Positions 6,216-12,138 of a stretch of DNA of 12,138 bases are shown here, one piece after another. The position numbers and the translations under genes were made by a program. The notes beneath the pieces are model-generated. The model made no database searches and was not told the DNA's origin. It saw nothing but the letters and a program-made list of their open reading frames with translations. Origin of the DNA: Candidatus Bipolaricaulota bacterium (GTDB taxonomy: Bacteria > Bipolaricaulota > Bipolaricaulia > Bipolaricaulales > Bipolaricaulaceae); contig JAJOKL010000113.1 of the NCBI GenBank assembly GCA_021129895.1, forward strand, positions 1 to 12,138. Direction: 5' to 3'. Position 1 is the stretch's first letter, and every line of letters starts with the position of its first letter.

Positions 6216-8993
6216 CTAAACGCCCCTATCCCTTTGAACCGGGTTCCTGGAGCTGGATTTTTTGTCCTCGTACATCTTCTTGTCCGCTTCGGCGATCAGG
6301 GCATCCAGGTCGAAGTCCGACTCCGGATCCCACATCGCCACCCCGATGGAAAGGCCGAGCGGGAGGCCCACGTCTTCCAGGGCTTGCTTTATACCCCGCT
6401 TGAGCCGCTCCGCGATTCCGGTGGCTTCTCCATCCGTCTCCGGGAGCAGGATCAGGAACTCGTCCCCCCCAACTCGGAAAACATAATCCGCCTCGCGTAC
6501 GTTCTCCTGCAGGAATCCAGCCACCCGGCGTAGGATCTCGTCCCCCATCTGATGGCCGTAGGCGTTGTTCACCGCCCGGAACCCGTCCACATCCACATAG
6601 AGCAGTGCCAGGGGACGATGATAACGCCGGGCCGCCGCCACCTCTTGCCCGATGACCTCGTCCAGGAAGCGACGGTTGTAGAGCCCGGTCAGGGGGTCTC
6701 GGATGGCCAGTTCTTTCAGCATCTTCCGGGACTGTAGATTCTGCAAGGCCACCGCCAATTGACCGGCCACCGCTTGCAAGATGGCCAGCTCGTCTCCACC
6801 GAAGGCCGCTGGCTGGTGCGATTCCACGTTCAGGACCCCGAGAAGCTCGTCCCCGGCCAGCACCGGTACCGCTAGCTCCGACCGCACCTCAGGGGCTCCG
6901 GCGACATAATCGGAATAGGATCTCACATCGGCTAAAAGCAGGGGGGCACGCTCTTTGGCTACCCACGAGATCACCCCCTTCCCCTTGGGCAACCGCCAAC
7001 CCGGCTTGATGTGGGGGAGGAGTTGGATGCCCTCCTCTACTTCGATTGCCTCCAGCTCCATCTCTCCTTCCACCGGCCGGAAGAAAGCGCAATAATCGAA
7101 CTCGAACCGGCTCCGCAGCGCTTGCATCACTTGTTGCAGGAGGTGTTTGCGGTCCTCCACATGGGCCAAGGAGTGGGCCAGCTCGTACAGCCCGGCCAGC
7201 CGCTCCCGCATCCTCAACACGTCCAGGGTGAGCTCGCACCAGCTGGCCACGTACTCGATGGTGCCCAGGTCCAGCTTGCCGAGGGCATATGGATTTTGTT
7301 CTCCCACCACCAGGAACGCCTTCGGTTCCCCCTCCAGGAACACCGGGGCCAGGAGGACGCTGGCCAATTCGAACCTACGGGCGGCGGGGCATCTGGGCTG
7401 ATCGGGGCCTATCCGGGGGAGGAGCTGGGGGGCCCGTTCCTCCAGGGCACGGGCCAGAGGGCCCCATTCCTCCAGGGACGGCGGGGGGTCCCAGGGCTCG
7501 ACCTCCCCCGCAACCGAGTGCCAGAACGAGGACACCTTCCCTCCCTCCAATAGCCCGGCCCCCACGAACCTGTAGCCCAGCTGTCCCCGGATAAAGGCCA
7601 CCGCCCGCTGGAGCACCTCTCCCGGACTGGCTGCCTGGGAAAGGCCTCGTCCCATCTCCCGCGCTGCCTTGAGGTGGCGCTCGTGCCTGAGCTTCAGATC
7701 CTCCTCGGAGGCCCGTTTCACCGCCAGAGCAGCTACCGCAGCCAGATGGGTGATGGGCTCCAGAGTGGAGGGGGTAGGGGCGGCCGGGTCCACTGGGTCG
7801 TCCAGCGAGATGTGGCCGATGATCATCCCTTCCACCCGCAGGGGGACGAATAGGAGATCGAGCGGGCTCCAACCTTCCATCTCCACCGTGCCGGGCAGTC
7901 CGGTTCCCTCGATCTCGAGAGGATTTTTGTGGTATGGTATGTAGTAGGCCTCGGGCCCAATGCGGAACTCATCGGAGAAGTAGGTGCGGCGGTGCTGCGG
8001 GGTCATGCCACCACTGGCGAGCAGCCTTCTCTTCTCCTCCTCGGTGAGCCCGGCGGTCACCACCTCCTGCACCGGCGCATCCAGGGGATCCGGCCAGTTC
8101 AAATCGTAAAGGGAGATCACCGCCCGACGAAATCCCCCCACCTCCACGATGGCGTCCGCCACCCGCTGCAACAAGGCCTTGGGCTCGGACTCCGTGAGGA
8201 GTTCCCTGACAAGCCGGAACAGGGTGGTTTGGATGAGCTGGCGGCGACGCTCGGCCTCCACCTCCCGCACCACCCCCACGATGTGGGGTCGACCGACTAT
8301 CTCCACCCTCCGGGAGTAAACCTCGGTCCACACCGGGGTCTGATCTGCCTTGAGCAGGCGTACTGGATGGGGCGGGTATTCTTTTCCTGCCAGTTTCTCC
8401 CTCAGGACCCGCTCCACTCGCGGGCGGTCTTCTGGGTGAATTGCCTCCAGCACCGACTGTCCGACCACTTCCTCGCCTGCACGTTTAAGGAGCTCGCAGA
8501 TGTACGGCGACACATAGGTGACTTTGAGCTCCGCGTCCAGCATATACAGGCCGAACCAGGCGATCCCCTCCACTAGCCTGAGCCTGGCCTCCACCTCGGG
8601 CGGGGGACAGGCGACCTCGGCCCAGCGGGCCACAGTGCGTACCAGCGGCTCCACGCCGCTCAGGCCGGGTACCAGAATCGCCCCCAGCTCCAAGAGGCGG
8701 GGGAACTCCTGGGGTGGAGCATTCACCGCCAGCACCGGGAAGTAAACCGTCCTGTCGGCTCGCTTCACCACCGAGGCCACTACTTCAGGGTGGGAGGCGT
8801 CCACCACTGCTAGACACCAATGTTGGTGCACCCTCAAGTCGGTGGGGTCAGAGGCATGGGCCACCTGGAACCCCAGACCTCGGAGCTCCTCGGCCAGCCG
8901 GCTCCAATCCTCCGGCCCCAAAAGAAGCACGCACTTTTTATGCCGGATCTGTGAGGATCCAGGAGCATTGCCACCTGATTTTTCGCTATTCAT
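6216..8993 (-). CDS. Multi-domain sensor diguanylate cyclase (degenerate receiver-PAS-GAF-GAF-GAF-GGDEF)
   Basis: The GGDEF domain makes cyclic di-GMP from two GTP. In order along 925 residues: a receiver-like fold (about 20-125) keeping an Asp in CLAVVDAS (D65) but with the usual acidic pair replaced by GPED and no clear switch lysine; a PAS domain (about 137-245; YVSPYICELL, IHPEDR); three GAF-like domains (about 265-425, 455-585 and 610-750, the last with VPVLAGDELLGVLNVES); and GGDEF (about 760-915) with RDPLTGLYNRRFL and intact GGDEF at 842-846. An inhibitory I-site R833-x-x-D836 lies five residues before GGDEF, so product feedback is expected. I see no transmembrane segment or signal peptide, so it is probably cytosolic. 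The ATG at 8991-8993 has AGGGGG about 12 bases upstream, a long spacing. There is no EAL or HD-GYP domain. It stands alone, flanked by 192-nt and 74-nt gaps. The input signal is unknown. Confidence 0.9.
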   Translation of the reverse strand: MNSEKSGGNAPGSSQIRHKKCVLLLGPEDWSRLAEELRGLGFQVAHASDPTDLRVHQHWCLAVVDASHPEVVASVVKRADRTVYFPVLAVNAPPQEFPRLLELGAILVPGLSGVEPLVRTVARWAEVACPPPEVEARLRLVEGIAWFGLYMLDAELKVTYVSPYICELLKRAGEEVVGQSVLEAIHPEDRPRVERVLREKLAGKEYPPHPVRLLKADQTPVWTEVYSRRVEIVGRPHIVGVVREVEAERRRQLIQTTLFRLVRELLTESEPKALLQRVADAIVEVGGFRRAVISLYDLNWPDPLDAPVQEVVTAGLTEEEKRRLLASGGMTPQHRRTYFSDEFRIGPEAYYIPYHKNPLEIEGTGLPGTVEMEGWSPLDLLFVPLRVEGMIIGHISLDDPVDPAAPTPSTLEPITHLAAVAALAVKRASEEDLKLRHERHLKAAREMGRGLSQAASPGEVLQRAVAFIRGQLGYRFVGAGLLEGGKVSSFWHSVAGEVEPWDPPPSLEEWGPLARALEERAPQLLPRIGPDQPRCPAARRFELASVLLAPVFLEGEPKAFLVVGEQNPYALGKLDLGTIEYVASWCELTLDVLRMRERLAGLYELAHSLAHVEDRKHLLQQVMQALRSRFEFDYCAFFRPVEGEMELEAIEVEEGIQLLPHIKPGWRLPKGKGVISWVAKERAPLLLADVRSYSDYVAGAPEVRSELAVPVLAGDELLGVLNVESHQPAAFGGDELAILQAVAGQLAVALQNLQSRKMLKELAIRDPLTGLYNRRFLDEVIGQEVAAARRYHRPLALLYVDVDGFRAVNNAYGHQMGDEILRRVAGFLQENVREADYVFRVGGDEFLILLPETDGEATGIAERLKRGIKQALEDVGLPLGLSIGVAMWDPESDFDLDALIAEADKKMYEDKKSSSRNPVQRDRGV
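6229..6247. repeat. Copy C of a short dispersed GAACCSGGT motif, at the 3' end of the diguanylate cyclase gene
   Basis: On the minus strand it reads GGAACCCGGTTCAAAGGGA and contains the 11-base palindrome GAACCCGGTTC (6237-6247). It resembles copies at 9088-9104 and 12093-12110, sharing GAACCSGGT followed by AAAG. It sits within codons for the last residues of the protein, after the usual GGDEF C-terminal helix. Confidence 0.35.
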
Positions 8994-9185
8994 CTAATAA
9001 ATCTGCCCCCTGGACTTCCTCTAAGCTTCACCGACCGGGTGAAACATTCCCTGCCACAACTTCGCCGCCCCCTAGAAAACCGCAAAACCGCTTTACCCGG
9101 TTCACGGGACCAAATTCTCCGTGAAACGCGCCTTCCTGGTTTATACCTCGTTGCGAATGATTGTAGCAGCCTGTGACCCTTAGGA
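8994..9185 (-). promoter_or_regulatory. 192-nt intergenic region between era and the diguanylate cyclase gene, rich in dyads
   Basis: It holds no gene. Two dyads share a TTCAC/GTGAA theme: TTCACC and GGTGAA at 9027-9043 (five-base loop), and TTCACGG and CCGTGAA at 9101-9125 (11-base loop). A perfect tandem octamer AAAACCGC occupies 9076-9091. A possible -10 TATAAA (9140-9145, minus strand) with a poor -35 GCTACA (9162-9167) at 16-bp spacing lies just after era. A purine-rich AGGGGG before the cyclase start may be its ribosome binding site. The region probably includes the end of the hutH-era transcript and the promoter or operator of the cyclase gene. Confidence 0.45.
9088..9104. repeat. Copy B of the short dispersed GAACCSGGT motif
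   Basis: On the minus strand it reads TGAACCGGGTAAAGCGG, differing from the copy at 12093-12110 by one missing T and one G/C change. It overlaps one arm of the 9101-9125 dyad. Confidence 0.4.
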
Positions 9186-10073
9186 CTACTCGCCGGCCAA
9201 CCGGGCGATCTCCACCTCGTCCTCCGTCCAGCGCGGGCGCACCTTCACGTGCAGGGAGAGGAACACCTTCTTGCCCAGCAGGGCCTCCAGCTCCAGCCGC
9301 GCCAGGTGGCCGATCTCCTTCAGTTTCTGACCGCCCTTTCCGATCACGATCGCCTTCTGGGAGTCCTTGGCCACGTAGATGGTGGCGTAGATCTCAAGCA
9401 AGGGTTTGTCCTCCCGCTCCCGGATCTCGTCCACCACCACTGCGGTCGAGTAAGGGATCTCCTGGTAGGTGAGGTGGAAGATCTTCTCCCTGATCAGCTC
9501 GGCCACGAAGAACTCCGATGGGCGGTCGGTGGCCATCCCCTCCGGGAACAGGGGTTCCCCGTCGGGGAGGTAGCGGATGATCAGCTCCAATGCTCGGTCC
9601 AGGTTCTTCCCCTTGGTGCAGGAGATGGGTACCAGCTCGTCGAAGATGCCCAGCCGCTCGTAGGCGAGCAGGGTCTCCGGTAGCTGGTTGCCCTTGGCCT
9701 GGTCCATCTTGTTCACCAGCAGGAGCTTGGGGCAGGGGAGGGTGCGGATTCTGGGGAGGACCTCCTGGTCGTAGGGGTCCACCTCCCCGGTGGGCTCGGT
9801 CATGTACACCAGCTCGTCCACCCCGGCCAGGGCCCGAAACGCCTCCCGCAGGATGTGGGCTGAGAGCTTGTTCACCGGCCGGTGCAGCCCCGGGGTGTCC
9901 ACGAACACCACCTGGGCCTGGTCGGTGGTGTAGATGCAGCGGATGCGGTTGCGGGTGGTCTGGGGCCGGTCGGAGACGATCACCACCTTCTGACCCATTA
10001 TCGCGTTGATGAACGTGGACTTGCCCACGTTGGTTTTGCCCACCACCGCCACGATCCCGGCCTTATATGCCAT
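9186..10073 (-). CDS. era: GTPase Era
   Basis: Era is an essential GTPase that binds 16S rRNA near its 3' end and helps assemble the 30S subunit. The 295 residues match the usual length of about 300. The G1 loop is GKTNVGKS (12-19), the G2 threonine lies in QTTR (38-41), G3 is DTPG (59-62), G4 is NKMD (121-124), and G5 is SCTKG (151-155, a variant of the usual SAxxG). A C-terminal KH domain contains GKGGQKLKEIG (245-255), the RNA-binding GXXG loop. The start ATG (10071-10073) is chosen because GGGAGGTGA lies six bases upstream and the family N-terminus fits. It lies inside the end of hutH (11-nt overlap), so the two are probably cotranscribed and translationally coupled. The segment after G3, VDELVYMTEPTGEVD (85-99), departs from the usual hydrophobic strand plus VDA. 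The GTPase motifs are otherwise intact. Confidence 0.96.
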   Translation of the reverse strand: MAYKAGIVAVVGKTNVGKSTFINAIMGQKVVIVSDRPQTTRNRIRCIYTTDQAQVVFVDTPGLHRPVNKLSAHILREAFRALAGVDELVYMTEPTGEVDPYDQEVLPRIRTLPCPKLLLVNKMDQAKGNQLPETLLAYERLGIFDELVPISCTKGKNLDRALELIIRYLPDGEPLFPEGMATDRPSEFFVAELIREKIFHLTYQEIPYSTAVVVDEIREREDKPLLEIYATIYVAKDSQKAIVIGKGGQKLKEIGHLARLELEALLGKKVFLSLHVKVRPRWTEDEVEIARLAGE

Positions 10074-11559
10074 CTGCCTTCACCTCCCCGGCCCGCACCG
10101 CCTGCCTCACCCGGGCGATCGCCTCCCCGAGGTAACGGTCCGGCCCCGGCGGGGGCACGAGCTCGGAAAGTTTTTGATAGACGGATTTAGTAGCAGGGGA
10201 GAGCCCGTCCTCCCCGGCCAGGGCGGCCGCCCAGCGGCAAGCCACCAGCTCCAGCGCCACCTGGGAGATCGCGTTCTCCGCGATCCTGAGCGCCTTCCAG
10301 GCCGAGGTAGCCCCCATGGAGTTGTGGTCCTCCTTGCCGCCGGAGGTGGGGATGGAGTCCGCCGCCGCCGGGTGGCAGAGCACCTTGTTCTCCGCCGCCA
10401 GCGCGGCGGCGGTGTACTGGAGCAGCATCAGCCCCGAGGAGGGACCGGCCTCCGGCGACAGGAAGGAGGGCAACCCTCGCTCTTCCCCCGTCAGGAGCAG
10501 GGACAGCCTGCGCTCGCAGCTTGTCCCCAATTCGGCCAGGGCCAAAGCGAGGGCCTCGGCTGCGAAGGCCAGGATCTCCCCGTGGAAGTTGCCCCCGGGC
10601 AGGGCGTCCCCCTCCGGGAAGACGAGGGGGTTGTCGGTGGCGGAGTTCATCTCGATGCGAAGCCGCCCCTCCACCCACCACAGGGTCTCCAGCACCGGCC
10701 CCAGGAGCTGGGGCAGGCAGCGGAGGGAGTAGGGGTCCTGGACGTCCCCGGACCAGGTGTCGCAAAGCCCGCTCCCTGAGAGCAGTTCCCGCAGCCAGGA
10801 GGCGATCTCGCGCTGACCGGGATGGGGACGGGCGCGGTGCAGCCGCTCGTCCAGGGGAGCGGTGCTGCCCTTCAAGGCCTGAAAGGTGAGGCTGGCAGCG
10901 GCGATAGCCGCCTTGAGGGCCCGCCAGCCCAGCGCCCAGGCCAAGGTGAGGAGGGCGAGCATGTAGGCGGTGCCGTTCAGGAGGGCGAGCCCCTCCTTGG
11001 GGGCGAGGCCGGACAGGGGGGCGAGGCCGGCCCGCCGCAGGGCTTCCCCTCCGGGCAGCTCCTCCCCTCGGTACCGGGCCCGCCCCTCCCCGAGAAGCAC
11101 CAGCGCCAAGTAGGCCAGCGGGACCAGGTCCCCGGACGCCCCCACCGATCCCTGCTCCGGCACCAGCGGGTACACCCCGGCGTTGAGCATCCCGATCAGG
11201 AGCTCCACCACCTGTGGCCTGATCCCAGAAAAGCCCTTGAGCAGGGAATTGGCTCGAAACAGGAGCATCCCCCGCACCGCCTCGTCCGGCAGGGGTCGGC
11301 CCACCCCGGTGGCGTGGGAGCGGACGATGTTCTCCTGCAGCCGCCCGTATTCCTCCGGGGGGACCTGGATGCGGCTGAGCTTCCCGAAACCGGTGTTTAC
11401 CCCGTAGATCGGCCCGCCGCGGGAGAGGATCTCCGATAGCCGGCGGTGGCTTTCCACGACAGCGGCCAAGGCCTGGGGTGAAGCCCGCACCTCTTCCCTT
11501 GCCAATATGACCCGGACCGCGGCCTGGGGGGTCAAGGTATGTCCATCGAGCTCCACCAT
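10063..11559 (-). CDS. hutH: Histidine ammonia-lyase (histidase)
   Basis: HutH deaminates L-histidine to trans-urocanate and ammonia, the first step of histidine use. The 498 residues match the family at about 500. The MIO prosthetic group forms from A141-S142-G143 in GSVGASGDLVPLAY. Y52 (IYGVNTGFG), H82 (SHATGVG), N195 (LLNGTAYM), QDPYSLR (274-280) and E410 in KEDHNSMG correspond to active-site residues known from Pseudomonas HAL. H82 and the retained Glu favour histidine over phenylalanine. The segment TSGGKEDH differs from the usual TSA-x-QEDH. The ATG at 11557-11559 has GGAAGG only two bases upstream. The next codon, GTG (11554-11556), would have five-base spacing, so either could be used. 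hutU, hutI and hutG are absent from the window, so the rest of the pathway, if present, is elsewhere. A tyrosine or other aromatic ammonia-lyase is the less likely alternative. Confidence 0.92.
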   Translation of the reverse strand: MVELDGHTLTPQAAVRVILAREEVRASPQALAAVVESHRRLSEILSRGGPIYGVNTGFGKLSRIQVPPEEYGRLQENIVRSHATGVGRPLPDEAVRGMLLFRANSLLKGFSGIRPQVVELLIGMLNAGVYPLVPEQGSVGASGDLVPLAYLALVLLGEGRARYRGEELPGGEALRRAGLAPLSGLAPKEGLALLNGTAYMLALLTLAWALGWRALKAAIAAASLTFQALKGSTAPLDERLHRARPHPGQREIASWLRELLSGSGLCDTWSGDVQDPYSLRCLPQLLGPVLETLWWVEGRLRIEMNSATDNPLVFPEGDALPGGNFHGEILAFAAEALALALAELGTSCERRLSLLLTGEERGLPSFLSPEAGPSSGLMLLQYTAAALAAENKVLCHPAAADSIPTSGGKEDHNSMGATSAWKALRIAENAISQVALELVACRWAAALAGEDGLSPATKSVYQKLSELVPPPGPDRYLGEAIARVRQAVRAGEVKADGI

Positions 11560-11567
11560 GGCCTTCC

Positions 11568-11597
11568 AGTATAGCCGTCCGGAGGTGGAACCCCCAA
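11568..11597 (-). promoter_or_regulatory. Possible promoter abutting the hutH start
   Basis: TATACT (11568-11573, minus strand; five of six consensus bases) lies eight bases before the hutH ATG. A weak -35, TTGGGG (11592-11597), sits 18 bp further up. If used, transcription would begin at about 11559-11561 and give an essentially leaderless mRNA. Readthrough from the tRNA-Ala promoter is the alternative source of hutH transcription. Confidence 0.35.
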
Positions 11598-11679
11598 CCA
11601 GCGTATTCTTTGCAAGTCTTAGTCCCTCCCGCCGCGGGATTCAACCGGGGGAAGCATCGCCATAGATCCTTTGGTGGGC

Positions 11680-11756
11680 TGGTGGAGGCGAGCGGGTTCG
11701 AACCGCCGACCTCCGGCTTGCAAAGCCGGCGCTCTCCCAAGCTGAGCTACGCCCCC
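11680..11756 (-). tRNA. tRNA-Ala (anticodon UGC), CCA encoded
   Basis: The full cloverleaf can be drawn on the minus strand. The acceptor stem is GGGGGCG with CGCCTCC (one G-U pair); the D arm is GCTC with GAGC; the anticodon stem CCGGC/GCCGG has loop TTTGCAA, so the anticodon is TGC; the variable loop is AGGTC; the T arm is GGCGG-TTCGAAC-CCGCT. Discriminator A is at 11683, and CCA is encoded at 11680-11682. The total is 77 bases including CCA. The UGC anticodon reads GCA, and by wobble other GCN codons. It stands alone, without rRNA neighbours. Confidence 0.97.
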
Positions 11757-11783
11757 ACGTCGAGAAGCCCCTTGACCAGCACG

Positions 11784-11812
11784 ATATTAGCGGGCAGGTC
11801 CAGACGGAGCAA
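11784..11812 (-). promoter_or_regulatory. Sigma70-type promoter of tRNA-Ala
   Basis: On the minus strand TTGCTC (11807-11812) and TAATAT (11784-11789) are separated by exactly 17 bp. The predicted start near 11777 would give a short leader of about 20 bases before the tRNA 5' end at 11756. Spacing and position fit a stable-RNA promoter well. Confidence 0.65.
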
Positions 11813-11988
11813 GACCCCCCACCCTAGGCTACCCTGGGCTACGGGGAGAGAGGGGGATCCAAGTCCGCGGGTGAAAAATCGCCCCACAGCACACAGAGCC
11901 TGCCCCGGAAAGCCAGGCTCTCCACGACTATCGCCTTACGCCCTGCCCGAGGAAGAGTGAACTGAACCGCAGAGGAATATAAAAAGCG

Positions 11989-12067
11989 ACCACCAAGACA
12001 CGAAGTCACGAAGAAAACCGAGTTCCTAATCGTGAAATTTCCCTTTGAGTCTTGGCGTCTTAGTGGT
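11989..12067. repeat. Imperfect inverted repeat of the CACCAAGACACGAAG type
   Basis: The left arm ACCACCAAGACACGAAG... (11989-12013) and the reverse complement of the right arm ACCACTAAGACGCCAAG... (12043-12067) match at 19 of 25 positions around a 29-base AT-rich centre. The arm itself is built of near-repeats of about 8 bases (CACGAAG, TCACGAAG). A partner word, ACCGCAGAGGA, precedes it at about 11966-11976. I recall similar ACCAAGACAC and CCGCAGAG intergenic words from many unrelated bacteria, so this is probably a copy of a widespread non-coding repeat. Confidence 0.6.
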
Positions 12068-12092
12068 GAATAAAAGAGCTGGGTCCAAAAAG

Positions 12093-12120
12093 CCCCTTTA
12101 ACCCGGTTCATGGAACCGGG
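12093..12120. repeat. Copy A of the GAACCSGGT motif, with perfect 8-bp hairpin
   Basis: CCCGGTTC and GAACCGGG (12102-12109 and 12113-12120) are exact reverse complements with a three-base ATG loop. The minus-strand word TGAACCGGGTTAAAGGGG (12093-12110) is the fullest form of the motif also seen at 9088-9104 and 6229-6247. On the minus strand the stem is followed by TTAAAGGGGCTTTTT, so a terminator for a gene to the right of the window is possible. Confidence 0.5.
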
Positions 12121-12138
12121 CCGGGCGAGAGCCTGCCC

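Larger units (their letters stand above)
11757..12138. other. Non-coding region upstream of tRNA-Ala, with promoter, hairpins and repeats
   Basis: No credible gene occupies these 382 bases. They contain the tRNA promoter; a 7-bp hairpin GAGCCTG/CAGGCTC (11896-11920, 11-base loop); an imperfect 25-bp inverted repeat (11989-12067); and a perfect 8-bp palindromic hairpin (12102-12120). The word AGAGCCTGCCC of the first hairpin recurs at the right edge (12128-12138). Composition is clearly more AT-rich between about 11970 and 12090 than in the flanking genes. Confidence 0.55.

Noticed and set aside
9140..9167. TATAAA with GCTACA at 16 bp as promoter of the diguanylate cyclase gene
   Set aside because: The -35 matches only half the consensus and the start would be about 140 bases upstream of the gene; mentioned only as a possibility in the intergenic entry.
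11627..11639. Short TCCCG/CGGGA stem as a terminator after tRNA-Ala
   Set aside because: Only five base pairs and no U-run; a stem like this is expected by chance in GC-rich DNA.
11610..11960. Plus-strand open frame of 116 codons containing VEASGFEPPTSGLQSRRSPKLS
   Set aside because: It is the antisense translation of tRNA-Ala, a well-known source of false protein entries.
11839..12111. Minus-strand open frame of 90 codons
   Set aside because: It runs through the inverted repeat and hairpins, starts in the hairpin loop, has no ribosome binding site and resembles no family I know.
1..12138. CRISPR array, insertion sequence, prophage or integron
   Set aside because: No regularly spaced direct repeats, transposase, integrase or phage proteins were seen on either strand.

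Overview
The window looks like a chromosomal segment of a GC-rich bacterium (about two thirds G+C by eye). It has bacterial housekeeping genes (era, recO, fabF, deoC, tRNA-Ala), Shine-Dalgarno sequences of the AGGAGG type, and several GTG or TTG starts. Every gene I can support lies on the minus strand, so transcription runs from high to low coordinates. I cannot fix the phylum. The gene mix (orphan short F1 epsilon domain, N-acylamino acid racemase with its GNAT partner, solitary hutH beside era) would suit a thermophilic or deep-branching, possibly uncultivated, lineage, but that is a guess.

In the direction of transcription: (a) 11757-12138 is non-coding and holds an imperfect 25-nt inverted repeat, a perfect 8-bp hairpin and a good promoter for tRNA-Ala(UGC) at 11680-11756. 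(b) hutH (histidine ammonia-lyase) and era (ribosome-assembly GTPase) overlap by 11 nt. (c) A 192-nt spacer with two dyads and a tandem octamer precedes a 925-residue diguanylate cyclase (degenerate receiver, PAS, three GAF, GGDEF). (d) After a 74-nt gap with an 8-bp inverted repeat comes a tight six-gene cluster: GNAT acyltransferase, N-acylamino acid racemase/o-succinylbenzoate synthase, deoC, recO, a short atpC-like epsilon beta-domain gene, and fabF. Its junctions are a 4-nt overlap, gaps of 14, 1 and 36 nt, and an 8-nt overlap. (e) A short intergenic dyad separates fabF from a Gfo/Idh/MocA dehydrogenase gene broken by an in-frame TAG and a frameshift.

Functionally, the GNAT and racemase pair resembles the known N-succinylation/racemisation route that converts D- to L-amino acids; the hydrolase that would finish it is not in the window. 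HutH supplies amino-acid deamination, DeoC feeds deoxyribose phosphate into central carbon, and the diguanylate cyclase may sense intracellular signals. RecO, Era, FabF and the epsilon domain are core functions whose grouping here probably reflects operon packing rather than one pathway. I see no CRISPR array, transposase, prophage or secretion system. The points most worth following are the isolated epsilon domain, the intergenic repeat families and the decaying dehydrogenase.
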